From contig NC_073304.1 in the NCBI RefSeq assembly GCF_027595985.1, positions 222,012,223-222,076,222 of the forward strand: DNA of 64,000 nucleotides, read 5' to 3'. This DNA comes from Sorex araneus (lineage: Eukaryota > Chordata > Mammalia > Eulipotyphla > Soricidae). Both the position numbers and the translations under genes were made by a program. Positions 1-9,570 of the stretch are shown piece by piece (within the stretch, counting starts at the first letter, position 1; the number at the start of each line of letters is the position of its first letter). The notes under the pieces are model-generated. The model saw only the letters and a list, made by a program, of their open reading frames with translations. It was not told where the DNA came from and did no database searches.

Positions 1-640
1 GGCCCACATTTTGTAGGCAGACCCTGCACCACAAACCCCCAAGTTTTTCCAACAAGAACATCCCCCGTCTCCCCCATTTCGAAGAGGAAGGCAATTTCAG
101 GCTGTCAGGCAGCGGGGTGGTGCAATGGCATCTGAGTTTCAGTCCTCTGACCCTGAGCCTCTCTGGGTGTCTCCAGTCTCCTCCGGGAGCTGACGCCAGC
201 CTCAGCCCACCTGGGCTCTCCAGATCCTTCTTCAGGATGGGGGCCCCCAGGGGTGGCTGGCCTCTCAGCACTGGGATGGAACATGTCCACGCCAGGAGAC
301 TCAGCTTCCTCATCTGCAGAATGGGCACGGCCGAGGTTCCATGTGCCCTCCGCCCAGTCAGGCGGGTCCGAATGAGATGATGGGTGTGCAGAGACCTCAT
401 AAAACATCAAAGGGCGGAGGCTTCTGTTTTTAAGACATCAGAGAAGTCCCTCTTGTTAATCCGATGATCTGTCTCTGAGGCACGAGTTGGTCGGGAAGCT
501 GCTGTCAGACAGCACCAAGATGGCAGAAGGGAGGCGGCTGAGGGAGGGGGCGGGGACTGCCCCCCCCCCCCGGCCCTCACTATCTCTGCATCAGAACTTC
601 TCAGCAGCTGTGCCAAGGAAGTGGGGCAAATTTTAATCTT
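1..640 (+). repeat. Non-coding; MIR-like remnant near 290-420
   Basis: No exon is recognised. Sequence around 290-330 (CTTCCTCATCTGCAGAATGGG) resembles the conserved core-to-tail part of an old mammalian MIR SINE in plus orientation. The rest appears to be unique non-coding sequence. Confidence 0.4.
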
Positions 641-651
641 CTGTTTCCCTT

Positions 652-832
652 TTATTTTTTTTTTAATTTTTTTTTGCGTCACACCCAGCGATGCTTAGGG
701 GTTACTCCTGGCTCTGCACTCAGGAATTACTCCTGGCAGTGCTTGAGGGACCATATGGGATGCCGGGGATAGAACCTGGGTCGGGCGCGTGCAAGGCAAA
801 CGCCCTACCCGATGTACTATCGCTCCAGCCCC
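652..832 (-). repeat. SOR-type SINE
   Basis: Full-length; starts with a T-tract and GCGTCACACC and ends in CGCTCCAGCCCC, that is, reversed tail to head. Confidence 0.9.
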
Positions 833-867
833 TCCCTTTTATTTTTTTAAGGCTTTTCTTTTATTTA

Positions 868-1042
868 TTTGTTTTGTTTTGGGGTCCCACCTGGCAATGC
901 TCAGGGGTCACTCCTGGCTCTGCACTCAGGAATTACTCCTGGTGGTGCTCGAGGTACCATGTGGGATGCCCAGGGATCAAACCCAAGTTGGCTTCCAGCA
1001 AGTCCAATGCCCTCCCTACCTGCCAAACTATCCCTCCAGCCC
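868..1042 (-). repeat. SOR-type SINE
   Basis: Nearly full-length, moderately diverged copy directly following the previous one in the same orientation. Confidence 0.85.
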
Positions 1043-1073
1043 AGAGGGTTTTTATTTTTAAAGATGAAGACAC

Positions 1074-1251
1074 AGGGCTGGAGTGACAGTACAGTGGGTA
1101 GGGCATCTGCTTTGCATGCAGCTGAACCTGAGTTTGATCCCTGGCATTCCATCTGTCCCCCGAGCATTGCCAAGAGTAATTCCTGAGTGCAGAGCCAGGA
1201 GTAACCCCTGAGCATCGCTGGGTGCGACCCAAAACCCAAAATAAATAAAAT
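1074..1251 (+). repeat. SOR-type SINE with clear target duplication
   Basis: Flanked by AAAGATGAAGACAC at 1060-1073 and 1252-1265, a 14-base target-site duplication. Confidence 0.92.
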
Positions 1252-1270
1252 AAAGATGAAGACACGGAGG

Positions 1271-1432
1271 AGGCTGGAACCGTAACACGGTGGGTAGGGT
1301 GCTGGCTGGCCTTGCGTGCGTGCGGCCGACAGGGTCTGACCCCCAGAACCATATGTAGGTCCCCCCAGCCCAGCTCTGAGCCCAGAGCCAGGAGAGATCA
1401 CAGCCAGATGTGGCCCCCAAACAAACAAACAA
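1271..1432 (+). repeat. Diverged SOR-related SINE
   Basis: Head and tail recognisable (GGCTGGAACCGTAACACGGTGGGTAGGG; AGCCAGGAG) but with many substitutions, so older than its neighbours. Diverged pieces of the same kind follow at 1817-1910 and perhaps 1932-2085. Confidence 0.65.
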
Positions 1433-2168
1433 AAAACACTAGGAAACACACCAGGGACTTAGCTCCATCTCCTGTAGGGCTGTTGCTGCTCGGATGGCCT
1501 CAGTATGAGAGGGGCCTGCGCCGAGATGGGTCGGGAGAGACGGCTGTCGGCCCTGCAGGCAGCGGCTCACCAGGCCGTGGCGCTGGGAATGGCGAAGGTC
1601 TGGCTTGGCGCTGGCCTAGCCCCGGCCTCGTGGCCACGCAGTGTTCCGGTTTGGTGCTGGGCTTCCTGCCGCAGCCCTGCTCTGCACCCCCTCCTACAGC
1701 CCTCACCCTGCAAGTCTCTCTCTCCCTGCTCCTCTCGGTCGTGTGGCTGTCTTTTATTGCCTGCCCTGGTGTCCTGAGTACTCATCACACGGAAACAGAC
1801 TCAAAAAGAAGAGGGTTTGGGGAGGGGTTACCTTGCACGGCGGCCGGGTCCACCCCGTATCGTCCCCTGAGCACAGCCAGGAGTAGGTCCCAGAAGAAAA
1901 CAATAACATGAATGAATCCAACCTCTGTCTAGGGCGGGACAGGTGGCTTAAAGGACTGAGCACATGCTTTACGTGTAGGGGCGCAGGGCTCGATCCCGAC
2001 AGGGCACGGTCTGGGAGCAGCCCCCGAACACTAAGTAGGGGAGCAGCAGGCCCTGTGCAGCACTGGCTGTGGCCAGAAAAACACAGAGAAAGTTCATCCG
2101 TAGAAGCTTCAAGCTGCAATACAGCGGAGGGGATAAAGAAGGAAAGCAAGATGGCCCGGAGGGGGGGG

Positions 2169-2336
2169 GGGGGCTGGAGCGATAGCACAGCGGGTAGAGC
2201 GTTTGCCTTGCATGCGGCCAACCCGGGTTCGATTCCCAGCATCCCATATAGTCCCCTGAGCACCACCAGGAGGAGTAATTTCTATGTGCAGAGCCAGGAG
2301 TAACACCTGTGTGACCGCCCTCCCCCCCAAAAAAAA
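2169..2336 (+). repeat. SOR-type SINE
   Basis: Good head and promoter-like boxes, small internal duplication (AGGAGGAGTAATT), short deletion in the tail, ends in an A-run. Confidence 0.9.
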
Positions 2337-2340
2337 GGTA

Positions 2341-2515
2341 GGCTGGAGGGTTAGCCCAGGGCTTCAGGCTGGGTGCCTTGCCTATGACAGACCCCGAATG
2401 GGTCCCTGGCACTGCATAGGGTCCCCCAAGTTCCACCAGGAGTGAGTCCTGAGCCTGGAGTGGCCCCTGAGTGCCTCGGGAACTGGCCCACCCCCAACCC
2501 CAGAAAAATAGACTA
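2341..2515 (+). repeat. Diverged SOR-related SINE
   Basis: Same order of blocks as the family (GGCTGGAGGGTTAGCCC, GGGTCCCTGGCACTG, CCAGGAGTGAGTCCTGAG) but heavily mutated. Confidence 0.6.
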
Positions 2516-3420
2516 AAATCTAGCTCAGTATGAGAAAGTTCAGACTCCCAGAGAGAGCAGGATCTTGCACCCACACACGATCCACGCACCGTTGGGGGAC
2601 TGGAATGGAAACGTGGACGTGGTGAGGGGCCTCTCAGCGACTCAGGTCACACAGCCTGGGGCAATGCCACTCTGGGAAAAATCCGCATCTCTGCACTGAG
2701 CCACAGCAGGACCGAGAGGGTGAAAGAGCCGACGTCCGGGACTGCGAAGGCTTCCCCGTGTAGGAGGCTGAGAGGTGTAAGGGTCAGTTCCCTGTTGAGT
2801 CAAGCAACGAACTCGGCGGCCCTGACAGATCCTAGCCTTGAGACAACCCTAAACGGCCTCATAAATTCCAAACGTGTCCCCTAGGGGGCGGTAGCGCTCC
2901 AGAGAGAAACACCGCCCGGCGCGTTCTGCAGCTAAATCTCACTGGGTCACTTATTTTAGAGGGTGATGCCTAGAACTGCGGCCTCTCCAGACTGCGTGGC
3001 ATCGGTGCTGGGGAGTGACTGACGGACACTGCCAGGACCTTCTGAGGGTGTTCTCTCTTACCAGCCTGGCTGCTGTGGCATCGTGCGGACTCAAGCCCCT
3101 TGCAGAGAAGCTATGGGGCTGGGTCACCAGGTCGGCACCTGGTTTTGATATTTTTGCCCCAACTCCCTTCCCGGGGAAGAGGACTAAATACTCTCCACAG
3201 ATCTGGAGCCAGCCTGTCCTCAGAGCCCCGGCGGGGGGACTCTAGAAGGGCTTAGCCAGGACCCTTCTCAATGGGGGTCTTCCCAGACCACACCCAGAGG
3301 CCTCCCAAGAAGTTTTGGTGCCCAGATTCTCCCAACCCCCTTTCTGAGGCTATGGGGATGGTGAGAGGGAGGTAGAGGGTATACCTCATACCCCAGGCAG
3401 CCAACCTTGGCTATTACATT
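2516..3420. other. Unique intergenic sequence, no gene seen
   Basis: Roughly 900 bases of moderate-GC single-copy sequence. No splice-bounded coding exon or repeat family was recognised. Confidence 0.5.
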
Positions 3421-3427
3421 TATAATT

Positions 3428-3605
3428 TTTTTTTGGTTTTTTTTTTTTGGGGGGGTCACACCCGGCAATGCACAGGGGTTACTCCTGGCTCTTCAGGAAT
3501 TACCCCTGGCGGTGCTCAGGGGACCATATGGGATGCTGGGATTCGAACCCGGGTCGGCCGGGTGCAAGACAAACACCCTACCCGCTGTGCTATCGCTCCA
3601 GCCCC
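3428..3605 (-). repeat. SOR-type SINE
   Basis: Full-length, with TATAATTT on both flanks (3421-3428 and 3606-3613). Confidence 0.9.
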
Positions 3606-3671
3606 TATAATTTGTTTTAACCTGGAAAATAACAAAAAAACACAGCCAGGGATGTAGCTCTGTTACATCGC

Positions 3672-3854
3672 TTTTTTTTTTTTTTTTTTTGCTCTTTGGT
3701 CACACCCAACAATGCTCAGGGGTTTACTCCTGGCTCTACACTCAGGAATTACTCCTGGTAGTACTCAGGGAACCATATGGGACACCGGGGATTGAACCGG
3801 GATCGGCTGCATGCAAGGCAAATGCCCTACCCGCTGTGCTATTGCTCTGGCCCT
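3672..3854 (-). repeat. SOR-type SINE
   Basis: Full-length with a long T-tract at the left. The piece just right of it (3870-3920, GTGTGAGGCCCTAAGTTTGATTC) resembles the ID/tRNA-Ala-like elements described at 31576 and 41846. Confidence 0.88.
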
Positions 3855-3949
3855 CACATCATTTCTTGTCTTGCCTGTGTGAGGCCCTAAGTTTGATTCT
3901 AGGCACCACTAAAAATAAAAGAAAAAAGAAAAAAACAGAAAAAGAAGAG

Positions 3950-4100
3950 GGGGCAGAGATATAAAACAGTGGACATGGCGCTGTCTTGCATGTGGCAAAC
4001 CCAGGTTTAAATTCCTGGCATCCCACATGGTCCCCTGAACCCTGCCAGAAGTGGTCCCTAACATAGGAGTCAGACCTGAGCACGACCTGACAGAGTTTCC
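3950..4100 (+). repeat. Diverged SOR-related SINE
   Basis: Old copy; TGGCATCCCACATGGTCCCCTGAACC identifies the middle of the element. Confidence 0.65.
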
Positions 4101-4314
4101 CTGACCTCACCAATTGCTTTTAGGAGGCTGAGGCCACACTTGGCGGTGGTTAGGGGCCACCATGGGCTTAAGGGTCACTGCCGTTGGTGGTCAGGTCACT
4201 GTCCACAGAGCTGATGATCTGACTGGGATCTGCTGTGTGCTAAACAATTGCCTGAACCCCCATCCCCATCCCTCCAACCCCCACATTAAAAACAAACAAA
4301 CAAACAAAAAAACA

Positions 4315-4503
4315 GGGGCTGGAGCGGATAGAACAGCGGGTAGGGCGTTTGCCTTGCAGGCGGCCGACCTGGGTTCGATTCCCAGCATCCCATATTGTCC
4401 CCTGAGCACCACTAGGAGTAATTCCTGAGTGCAGAGCCAGGAGTAACTCCTGTGCATTGCCGGGTGTGACCCAAAAAGAAAAAAGAACATTAAAAAAAAA
4501 AAA
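4315..4503 (+). repeat. SOR-type SINE
   Basis: Full-length with intact head, middle and A-rich tail. Confidence 0.93.
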
Positions 4504-4525
4504 CACTTATAAAAACTTTAAGGGC

Positions 4526-4640
4526 AGAGCGAGCGCTCAGAGAGTTGGAACACAAGCTTTGCATGAGGGTTTGATGCCCCCCAACCACGGCCGGGAGCAA
4601 CCCCAGCACTGCTGGGACTGATCTGAAGTAACATCACACA
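4526..4640 (+). repeat. Old SOR-related fragment
   Basis: Weak similarity to the head and CAGCACTGCTGGG tail of older family members. Confidence 0.4.
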
Positions 4641-5540
4641 TGGCCCAAAACCCAACCAACATGGCTAGGAAGGGCCAGTGAGCGCCCCGGGAGTTGCTCT
4701 GGCTTTCCTCTCTCTTTGGATCTCTCTGAGGGGGCCCCGCACGCCTTGGTGTGCATTTCCCCAGAACAGGGCTGTTCTCCTGTGAAGCCATAGCCTGGCC
4801 TCCACAGTCCAGAAACAGCACTGACGCGGTCTTCTTGGCTGCCCGCCAGTTTCCTCCGGCGGCCCCAGGAACGGTCTCCGTTGCTCCAGCCTTTCCTCTG
4901 AAGAGCTGACCCTCGGGCCCGGGGCTCTGCTCCTGAGACCCCGGAGGAGTGGGTGGTTGCCAGCCCCCAGGCTTGTCCTCGCAAAATTCAGCTTCTCTGT
5001 TTTTCTCCCCCCTTCCCTCCCGTCTGTGGCTGCTGGGACAAGCCACAGATGGCTGCTGTGGCCTTAGCACGGGCCGGGCCGCCGCAGGCCAGAGGCTGCC
5101 CTCAGGCATGTGGGCAACGCCAGGGGCAAGACTCACCCTGGAGGCCCTTTGGTGACTGAGCCTGAACCCCGCACAGTTCTCTTTACCTTGCTCTTCCCCC
5201 AGGCTCCTCCGCTGGGCCGGGCAAGGAGGCTGGCCATGGCCACACGAGGCCACCTGCTGCTTCTGGAAGGACTGTGGGTGCCTGAACCCGGGCGGATCAG
5301 CCAGGACGGAGGCCACCTCCTCCGCAGGCCTCCAGGCTTGCTCCTCTATGCAGGCAAGTTGAGTCAGGTCCCAGACTCCCGTGAGGTGGCCTGGGGTAGA
5401 GCGGGGGCCATGGAGGATCTCTCCCACTGGCACTGCCCGCACTTTGGTCACACCAACGTCACTCCAAGGTTTTCTTTCTTGCGGGTGCGGGACAGGCGAT
5501 ACTCAGAACTTACTCTTGATGATGCACTCGGGGGCCCCTT
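4641..5540. other. Unique GC-rich intergenic sequence, no gene supported
   Basis: A long minus-strand open frame covers part of this, but it runs into SINE sequence, has no recognisable domain and lacks splice signals that would extend it. Treated as non-coding. Confidence 0.5.
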
Positions 5541-5602
5541 CCCTTCCCTTCTCCCCCTCCCCTTCCCTCCCCTTCTCCCCCTCCCCTCCCCTCCCCTTCC
5601 CT
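5541..5602. repeat. Pyrimidine-rich simple repeat (CCTTCCCCTCC-like)
   Basis: Imperfect CTTCCC/CTCCCC repeats immediately left of a SINE; they may be the expanded tail of that SINE. Confidence 0.8.
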
Positions 5603-5740
5603 TAGGTTACTCCTGGCTCTGCACTCAGGAATTACCCCTGGCGGTGCTCGGGGGACCATATGGGATGCTGGGAATCGAATCCCGGTCGGCCACATGCAAG
5701 GCAAACACCCACTCTGCTGTACTGTAGGGTGCTCCAGCTG
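5603..5740 (-). repeat. SOR-type SINE lacking its 3' tail
   Basis: Begins at GGTTACTCCTGGCTCTGC, so the tail has been replaced by the pyrimidine tract, and ends at the head near GTGCTCCAGC. Confidence 0.88.
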
Positions 5741-5894
5741 CCCCCCCCACCCAATGTTTTCTAAGCCTGGGGCCTCCAGGCCTCTCACAGAGGGGACTTT
5801 AACCGGCTCTGGAACCTGGACAGTGACATCCTCCTGCTCTTGAGCTGAGGAAAGTGAGGTGTAGCGACAAACCTCTTGTTTGTTTGCTTCTTAG

Positions 5895-5985
5895 CCTTTT
5901 TTTAGGGGGCTCACACCGAGTAGTGCCTGGTGCTGGGATGGAACCCAGGGCCCCTACATGCAACACACATGCTCCAGCCTCTCCA
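5895..5985 (-). repeat. Old SOR-related fragment
   Basis: GGGGCTCACACCGAGTAGTGCCTGG and GGATGGAACCCAGGGC match older family members; the middle is deleted. Confidence 0.55.
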
Positions 5986-6015
5986 GCCATGTCTTCAGCT
6001 TACTGTGACTGTGAC

Positions 6016-6232
6016 ACATTTTTTTTTCTTTTTTTTAAGTATAACAGATTTGGAAGTTGCTAAGGAGGCGCAGAAGAGAAAGGCGAGTAATGCATTCAAG
6101 AGGAAACACGGGCTTTTCCAAAGGCGGAGGGAACCCCAATACACAGCCCAGAACTAGGTATACAAGTATTAAAGTCCACATCTCAAGAGGGTCTGAGATG
6201 TGGGCCACACATATGTTCACATGCCCTTGGCG
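6016..6232 (-). mobile_element. Unclassified poly(A) retroposon, family D
   Basis: Starts with a T-tract and then shares several blocks with 49596-49877: GGAAGTTGCT, AAGAGGAAACACGGGCTT, GTCCACATCTCAAGAGGG. Two diverged copies with T-tracts at the same end imply a poly(A)-tailed retroposed transcript on the minus strand. The class is unknown; a 3' end of an LTR-type transcript is possible. Confidence 0.5.
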
Positions 6233-6815
6233 GGCAGCTTATGTGCCTACAGTGACAGATCTTAAAGGCCTGCTACTGTAAGAAGGAACCGGAACCCAAG
6301 TTTAAGCTCCATATTCTACTGTTGGGGAAACTGAGGCACGAGGTGACCACGTTTGCTACCTGGCTGAGCTACTCAAGCACAGTGTGATCTTGGCTCTGGG
6401 AAGGAAAAGGTGTAAAGGGTTATCAGACCTACCTGCACTTAGAGGCAAAAGGAAGACAGAGCAAGTCACTCTCTGCAGGCCTTTTTAAAAACTTTGCCCC
6501 CACCTCCCCCCGCCACACACAATGTGCCTACAATTACTACGAGTACGAGGGCCAGGCGGGGGTCTGAGCACCTGACTGCTGTGAACTCACTAAATCCTCA
6601 GGTAATGAATTCACGTAAAGGTTGGTGCAGCAGTAACACCATGGGCTTATGCTCTAAACAGGGCAACTAAGGCTGAGACCCTTCCCCTCCCGGTGCGGGG
6701 GTGGGGTTTGAGCTCAGAGCTGGTCCCAGGTGAGCAGGCCACTCCAGGGGGGCGGAGTGTCCCAGTATGGATGGGTGGGAGAGAAACCTGTCCCAAGGTG
6801 ATGAGGAGCTGAACC
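6233..6815. repeat. Unique intergenic sequence with a MIR-like remnant (about 6310-6370)
   Basis: GGGGAAACTGAGGCACGAGG is the reversed MIR core. No gene is seen in the remainder. Confidence 0.45.
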
Positions 6816-6826
6816 ACCAGCAGCTT

Positions 6827-6990
6827 TTTTTTTTTGGGGGGGGGTCACACCCAGCAGTGCTCAGGGGTTGCTCCTGGCTCTGCACACAGGAATCACCTCT
6901 GGCAGTGCTCCGGAACCATATGGGACTGAACCCAGGTCGGCTGCCTTCAAGGCAAACGCCCTACCCGCTGTACTATGGCTCTGGCCTCAC
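6827..6990 (-). repeat. SOR-type SINE with target duplication
   Basis: ACCAGCAGCTTTT flanks both sides (from 6816 and from 6991). A short internal deletion removes part of GGATGCTGG. Confidence 0.9.
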
Positions 6991-6999
6991 ACCAGCAGC

Positions 7000-7699
7000 T
7001 TTTGGAGGCGAAACAGTTGTCTACATCTTGTCCCATTTCCCCAAAGCCTGTTTCTTACTTCGCTAAGGTTTGCATTAAAAATAGTGGAACTGCTGTTTAT
7101 TCTGGGGCCACCGGAACCTGCTTCTCTTTTCCTAAAAAATTTTCCACTTCTTACGGCCAGGCTGGCCACATGGTTACTTTGAGGACAGGCGTCAGCCACC
7201 GCTTATTGCTAGTGAAGGTCTTTCTCCAGCTGTGGCCTTGACCTGGCCCTAGCGGGAGGTGAAGGAGCTTTCAGGGGCGGCCAGGGGGGCGGGGGCCTTC
7301 GCGTTCAGATCCTTTCTTTTGCGTGACCTTGGAGCGATTTGTCTGGGGAGAGAAGTCTGGGTCCTGCCGCACTCCAGGGGAGCCTTGACTCACCAGGACC
7401 CCAGCGTCCTCCTCTGAACGGAGACCGGGCTTTGCACGGGGAGCCCGGAGCGCGATCCTAGGACCACGTGGTCCTCCAGGTCCTACAAGCACCGCTGCAG
7501 GGCTCCCAAGCAGGGAGCAACCCCCAGCCCCGCAAAAGTAAATAACTACATAAAATGGAAAGAATCATCTCTTGGCTGTTGGCTGTGAAACCTTTCGCGT
7601 AAACTACCTATAATTTTGAGGTTGCTGGAAGACCTTAACAGAGGCCGGCTAATCGCCAGAAGACAATCAGAAAAGCGATTTGTGTCATTTCAGACCTCA
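7000..7699. other. Unique intergenic sequence, no gene seen
   Basis: Moderate GC, no recognised exon or repeat. It leads into the orphan GC-rich island. Confidence 0.45.
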
Positions 7700-7980
7700 C
7701 CTTGAGAAGGAACGGGAAAATACGCCTACTCGAGCCTGAAGACCAGCGCCCCAGTAAGCCCCGCACAGCTCGCACCCTCCCAGCCCCGCCAGTTTGCCCG
7801 CGGGGAGCCGCGCCGACCCTTTCTCCGGGAAAGCCGACAGTCGGCCCCTGGGCACCCACGTGCTCACTCGGCATGCGCCGGCAGGCGGGGCGGCTCCGGG
7901 CCCAGAGCGACCAGTGGGGGCGGAGGGGCGGGGCATCGGTGACGCAAAGTCCCCGCCTACTCTTCTTAAAGGCACAGGCC
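7700..7980. promoter_or_regulatory. Orphan GC-rich, CpG-containing island
   Basis: CpG-rich single-copy sequence with GC boxes (GGGGCGGAGGGGCGGGGC near 7917-7934) and a GTGACGCAA motif near 7939, surrounded by lower-GC DNA and 0.8 kb upstream of the SLC25A39 island. No exon or known gene is recognisable. It could be a distal or alternative promoter, or an unrelated unmethylated island. Confidence 0.35.
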
Positions 7981-8489
7981 CGCACCCCAGGGTTTTTTTT
8001 TTTTTCTGTATTAGGACAAATAACCCCGAGGCACATTAGCCTAAAAGGTGACACTGATGGTGGGGATCTCGGTGCGGAGGTGACCCAGGAGAGAAATGCA
8101 TCTCCCTACGGTGCTCAATCTGAGAGGTCACCCCCGGTCACCCCAGGAAGCATCCTGGAGAAGGGAGCCTCAGTCTTATGTTCCGTGAAATGGGGTTAGT
8201 AGTGGCCTACGCCTTTAAGTTCCGAGACTAAGTTAACCAGGAGCGCCTCCAACACACGCGTGCAGGTTCCTTCTCCCCTCCCCAGTCCTCTGGATGATGG
8301 TGGTGGTGTCCCTGGCCCAAGGTCGCCAGCCAGGTGGACTGGGGGGTGGGAGGCCTGGTCTCTGCCCAGCCCGCCGGGCCGCAGCGGACGCCAGGAGCTG
8401 CACGGTGCCCCACAGACTTGTCAAGTGGGTTTAGACGCGACGGCCCCCTCCATCGCCTACGCCACGGGGAGGGTGTTGCACAGTCGCCC

Positions 8490-8860
8490 ATGAGTCAGAA
8501 GCCCGGCGGGGCGCGGCGGCGGGCAGGCCGCGGCCTCGGACGGAGACCACGCGGGGGCAGGCCCGCCTGCTCCGAGCGCAGGGCCGGGGCTGGGAGCCGG
8601 GCGTGGGCGGGCGGGAACACGCGGCCAGGCTCGCGGCGGGGCCGCAGTCCGGCGCCTCGCGGGGGCGGGGCCGCGGCGGCGCGCGGGGGGCGGGGCCCGC
8701 GCGGCCTCGGGCGGGCGGCCGGGCGGCCCGGGGGGCGGGGCCTCGCGGCGTCGTCCGCGGGCGGGGCGGGACGGGGCGGGGCGGGCGCCGCGGCTTCCCG
8801 AGTCGGCCTCGCTGCCCGGCGGCCGCGCGGACCCTGCACCGGCCGCGGAGCGGCTATGGG
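8490..8860 (+). promoter_or_regulatory. CpG-island promoter of SLC25A39
   Basis: Very high GC with dense CpG and repeated GC boxes (GGGCGGGG and variants, for example around 8662-8785), and no TATA box. This is the expected housekeeping-type promoter for a ubiquitous mitochondrial carrier. The island continues through intron 1 to about 9540. Confidence 0.75.
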
Positions 8861-8909
8861 CCCGCTGGGCCCCCGGCGCCGCGCCGCGCGAGCACCCGCC
8901 TAGAGCCAG
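8800..8909 (+). other. SLC25A39: SLC25A39 non-coding exon 1 (start approximate)
   Basis: A GC-rich segment ends in a good splice donor (GCCAG/GTGGGC, cut after 8909). The acceptor before the ATG exon is at 9554-9555, so exon 2 starts at 9556 with 15 bases of leader. The 5' edge is not visible and is placed just inside the CpG island by analogy with the family gene structure. It contains a short upstream reading frame at 8856-8903. Confidence 0.55.
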
Positions 8910-9570
8910 GTGGGCGGGACGAGAGCGGGACCGGGGACGGACGCGGGGTGCGGGGTCTGGGGCGGGGGTCTGGGATCCGGGAGGCCGGGGTCGCCCCTTG
9001 GGCCTCCGCGCCGGTCCCCGCGGGCGAAGCGGGATCCGGCCGCCTCTCCCGCCGGCCACTGTCGCCTGGCCCCGCGCCTCCGCCCGGAGCCGTATTTCCA
9101 GCCGCCGGGCTTGGGGGGGCAGCCGAGATTGCCCGGCCCCGGGCCCCAAGCCTGGCGCTTCCGGCCTCGGGAGACGGGGGCGAGAGGCCGGGCCGGCCGG
9201 GTGACCCCGTCCCTGCCGCCGGGGTGGTGGCCGGCCTGCCGCGCGCTCCGGAGAGGGCGGATCCGAGGCTTGATCTTCGACCTCCCGGGCCTAGGCGGGC
9301 CGTGGAGGCCGGGGGCGCGGCCAGGGGGGAGGCGCGGGGACCCACGCGGCCGGCGCGCTGGCCCCGCCGCCTTCCCGCCCCCCGCAGTGACCTTGGCCGG
9401 GTCACCTCCCTGCCCCGGCCTCAGTTTCCCCAGTGGCAAGGGTCGTGGGGAGGATCGCCGGAAGCTGTGCCCCCTGAGTGGGGCGGGGGGGGGGAGGGCC
9501 GGTGCGGGACCCCGCCGAGGCCGCGACCGCGAGTGACCGGGCCTCTGCTTTACAGAACTGAAGCGCCCAG

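Noticed and set aside
4537-5451. 304-codon minus-strand open frame
   Set aside because: Runs through SINE-derived and GC-rich sequence, has no recognisable domain, and no flanking splice structure supports it.
1-8400. GRN (progranulin), expected to the left by synteny
   Set aside because: No cysteine-rich granulin motif or GRN exon is visible; the gene probably lies outside the window.
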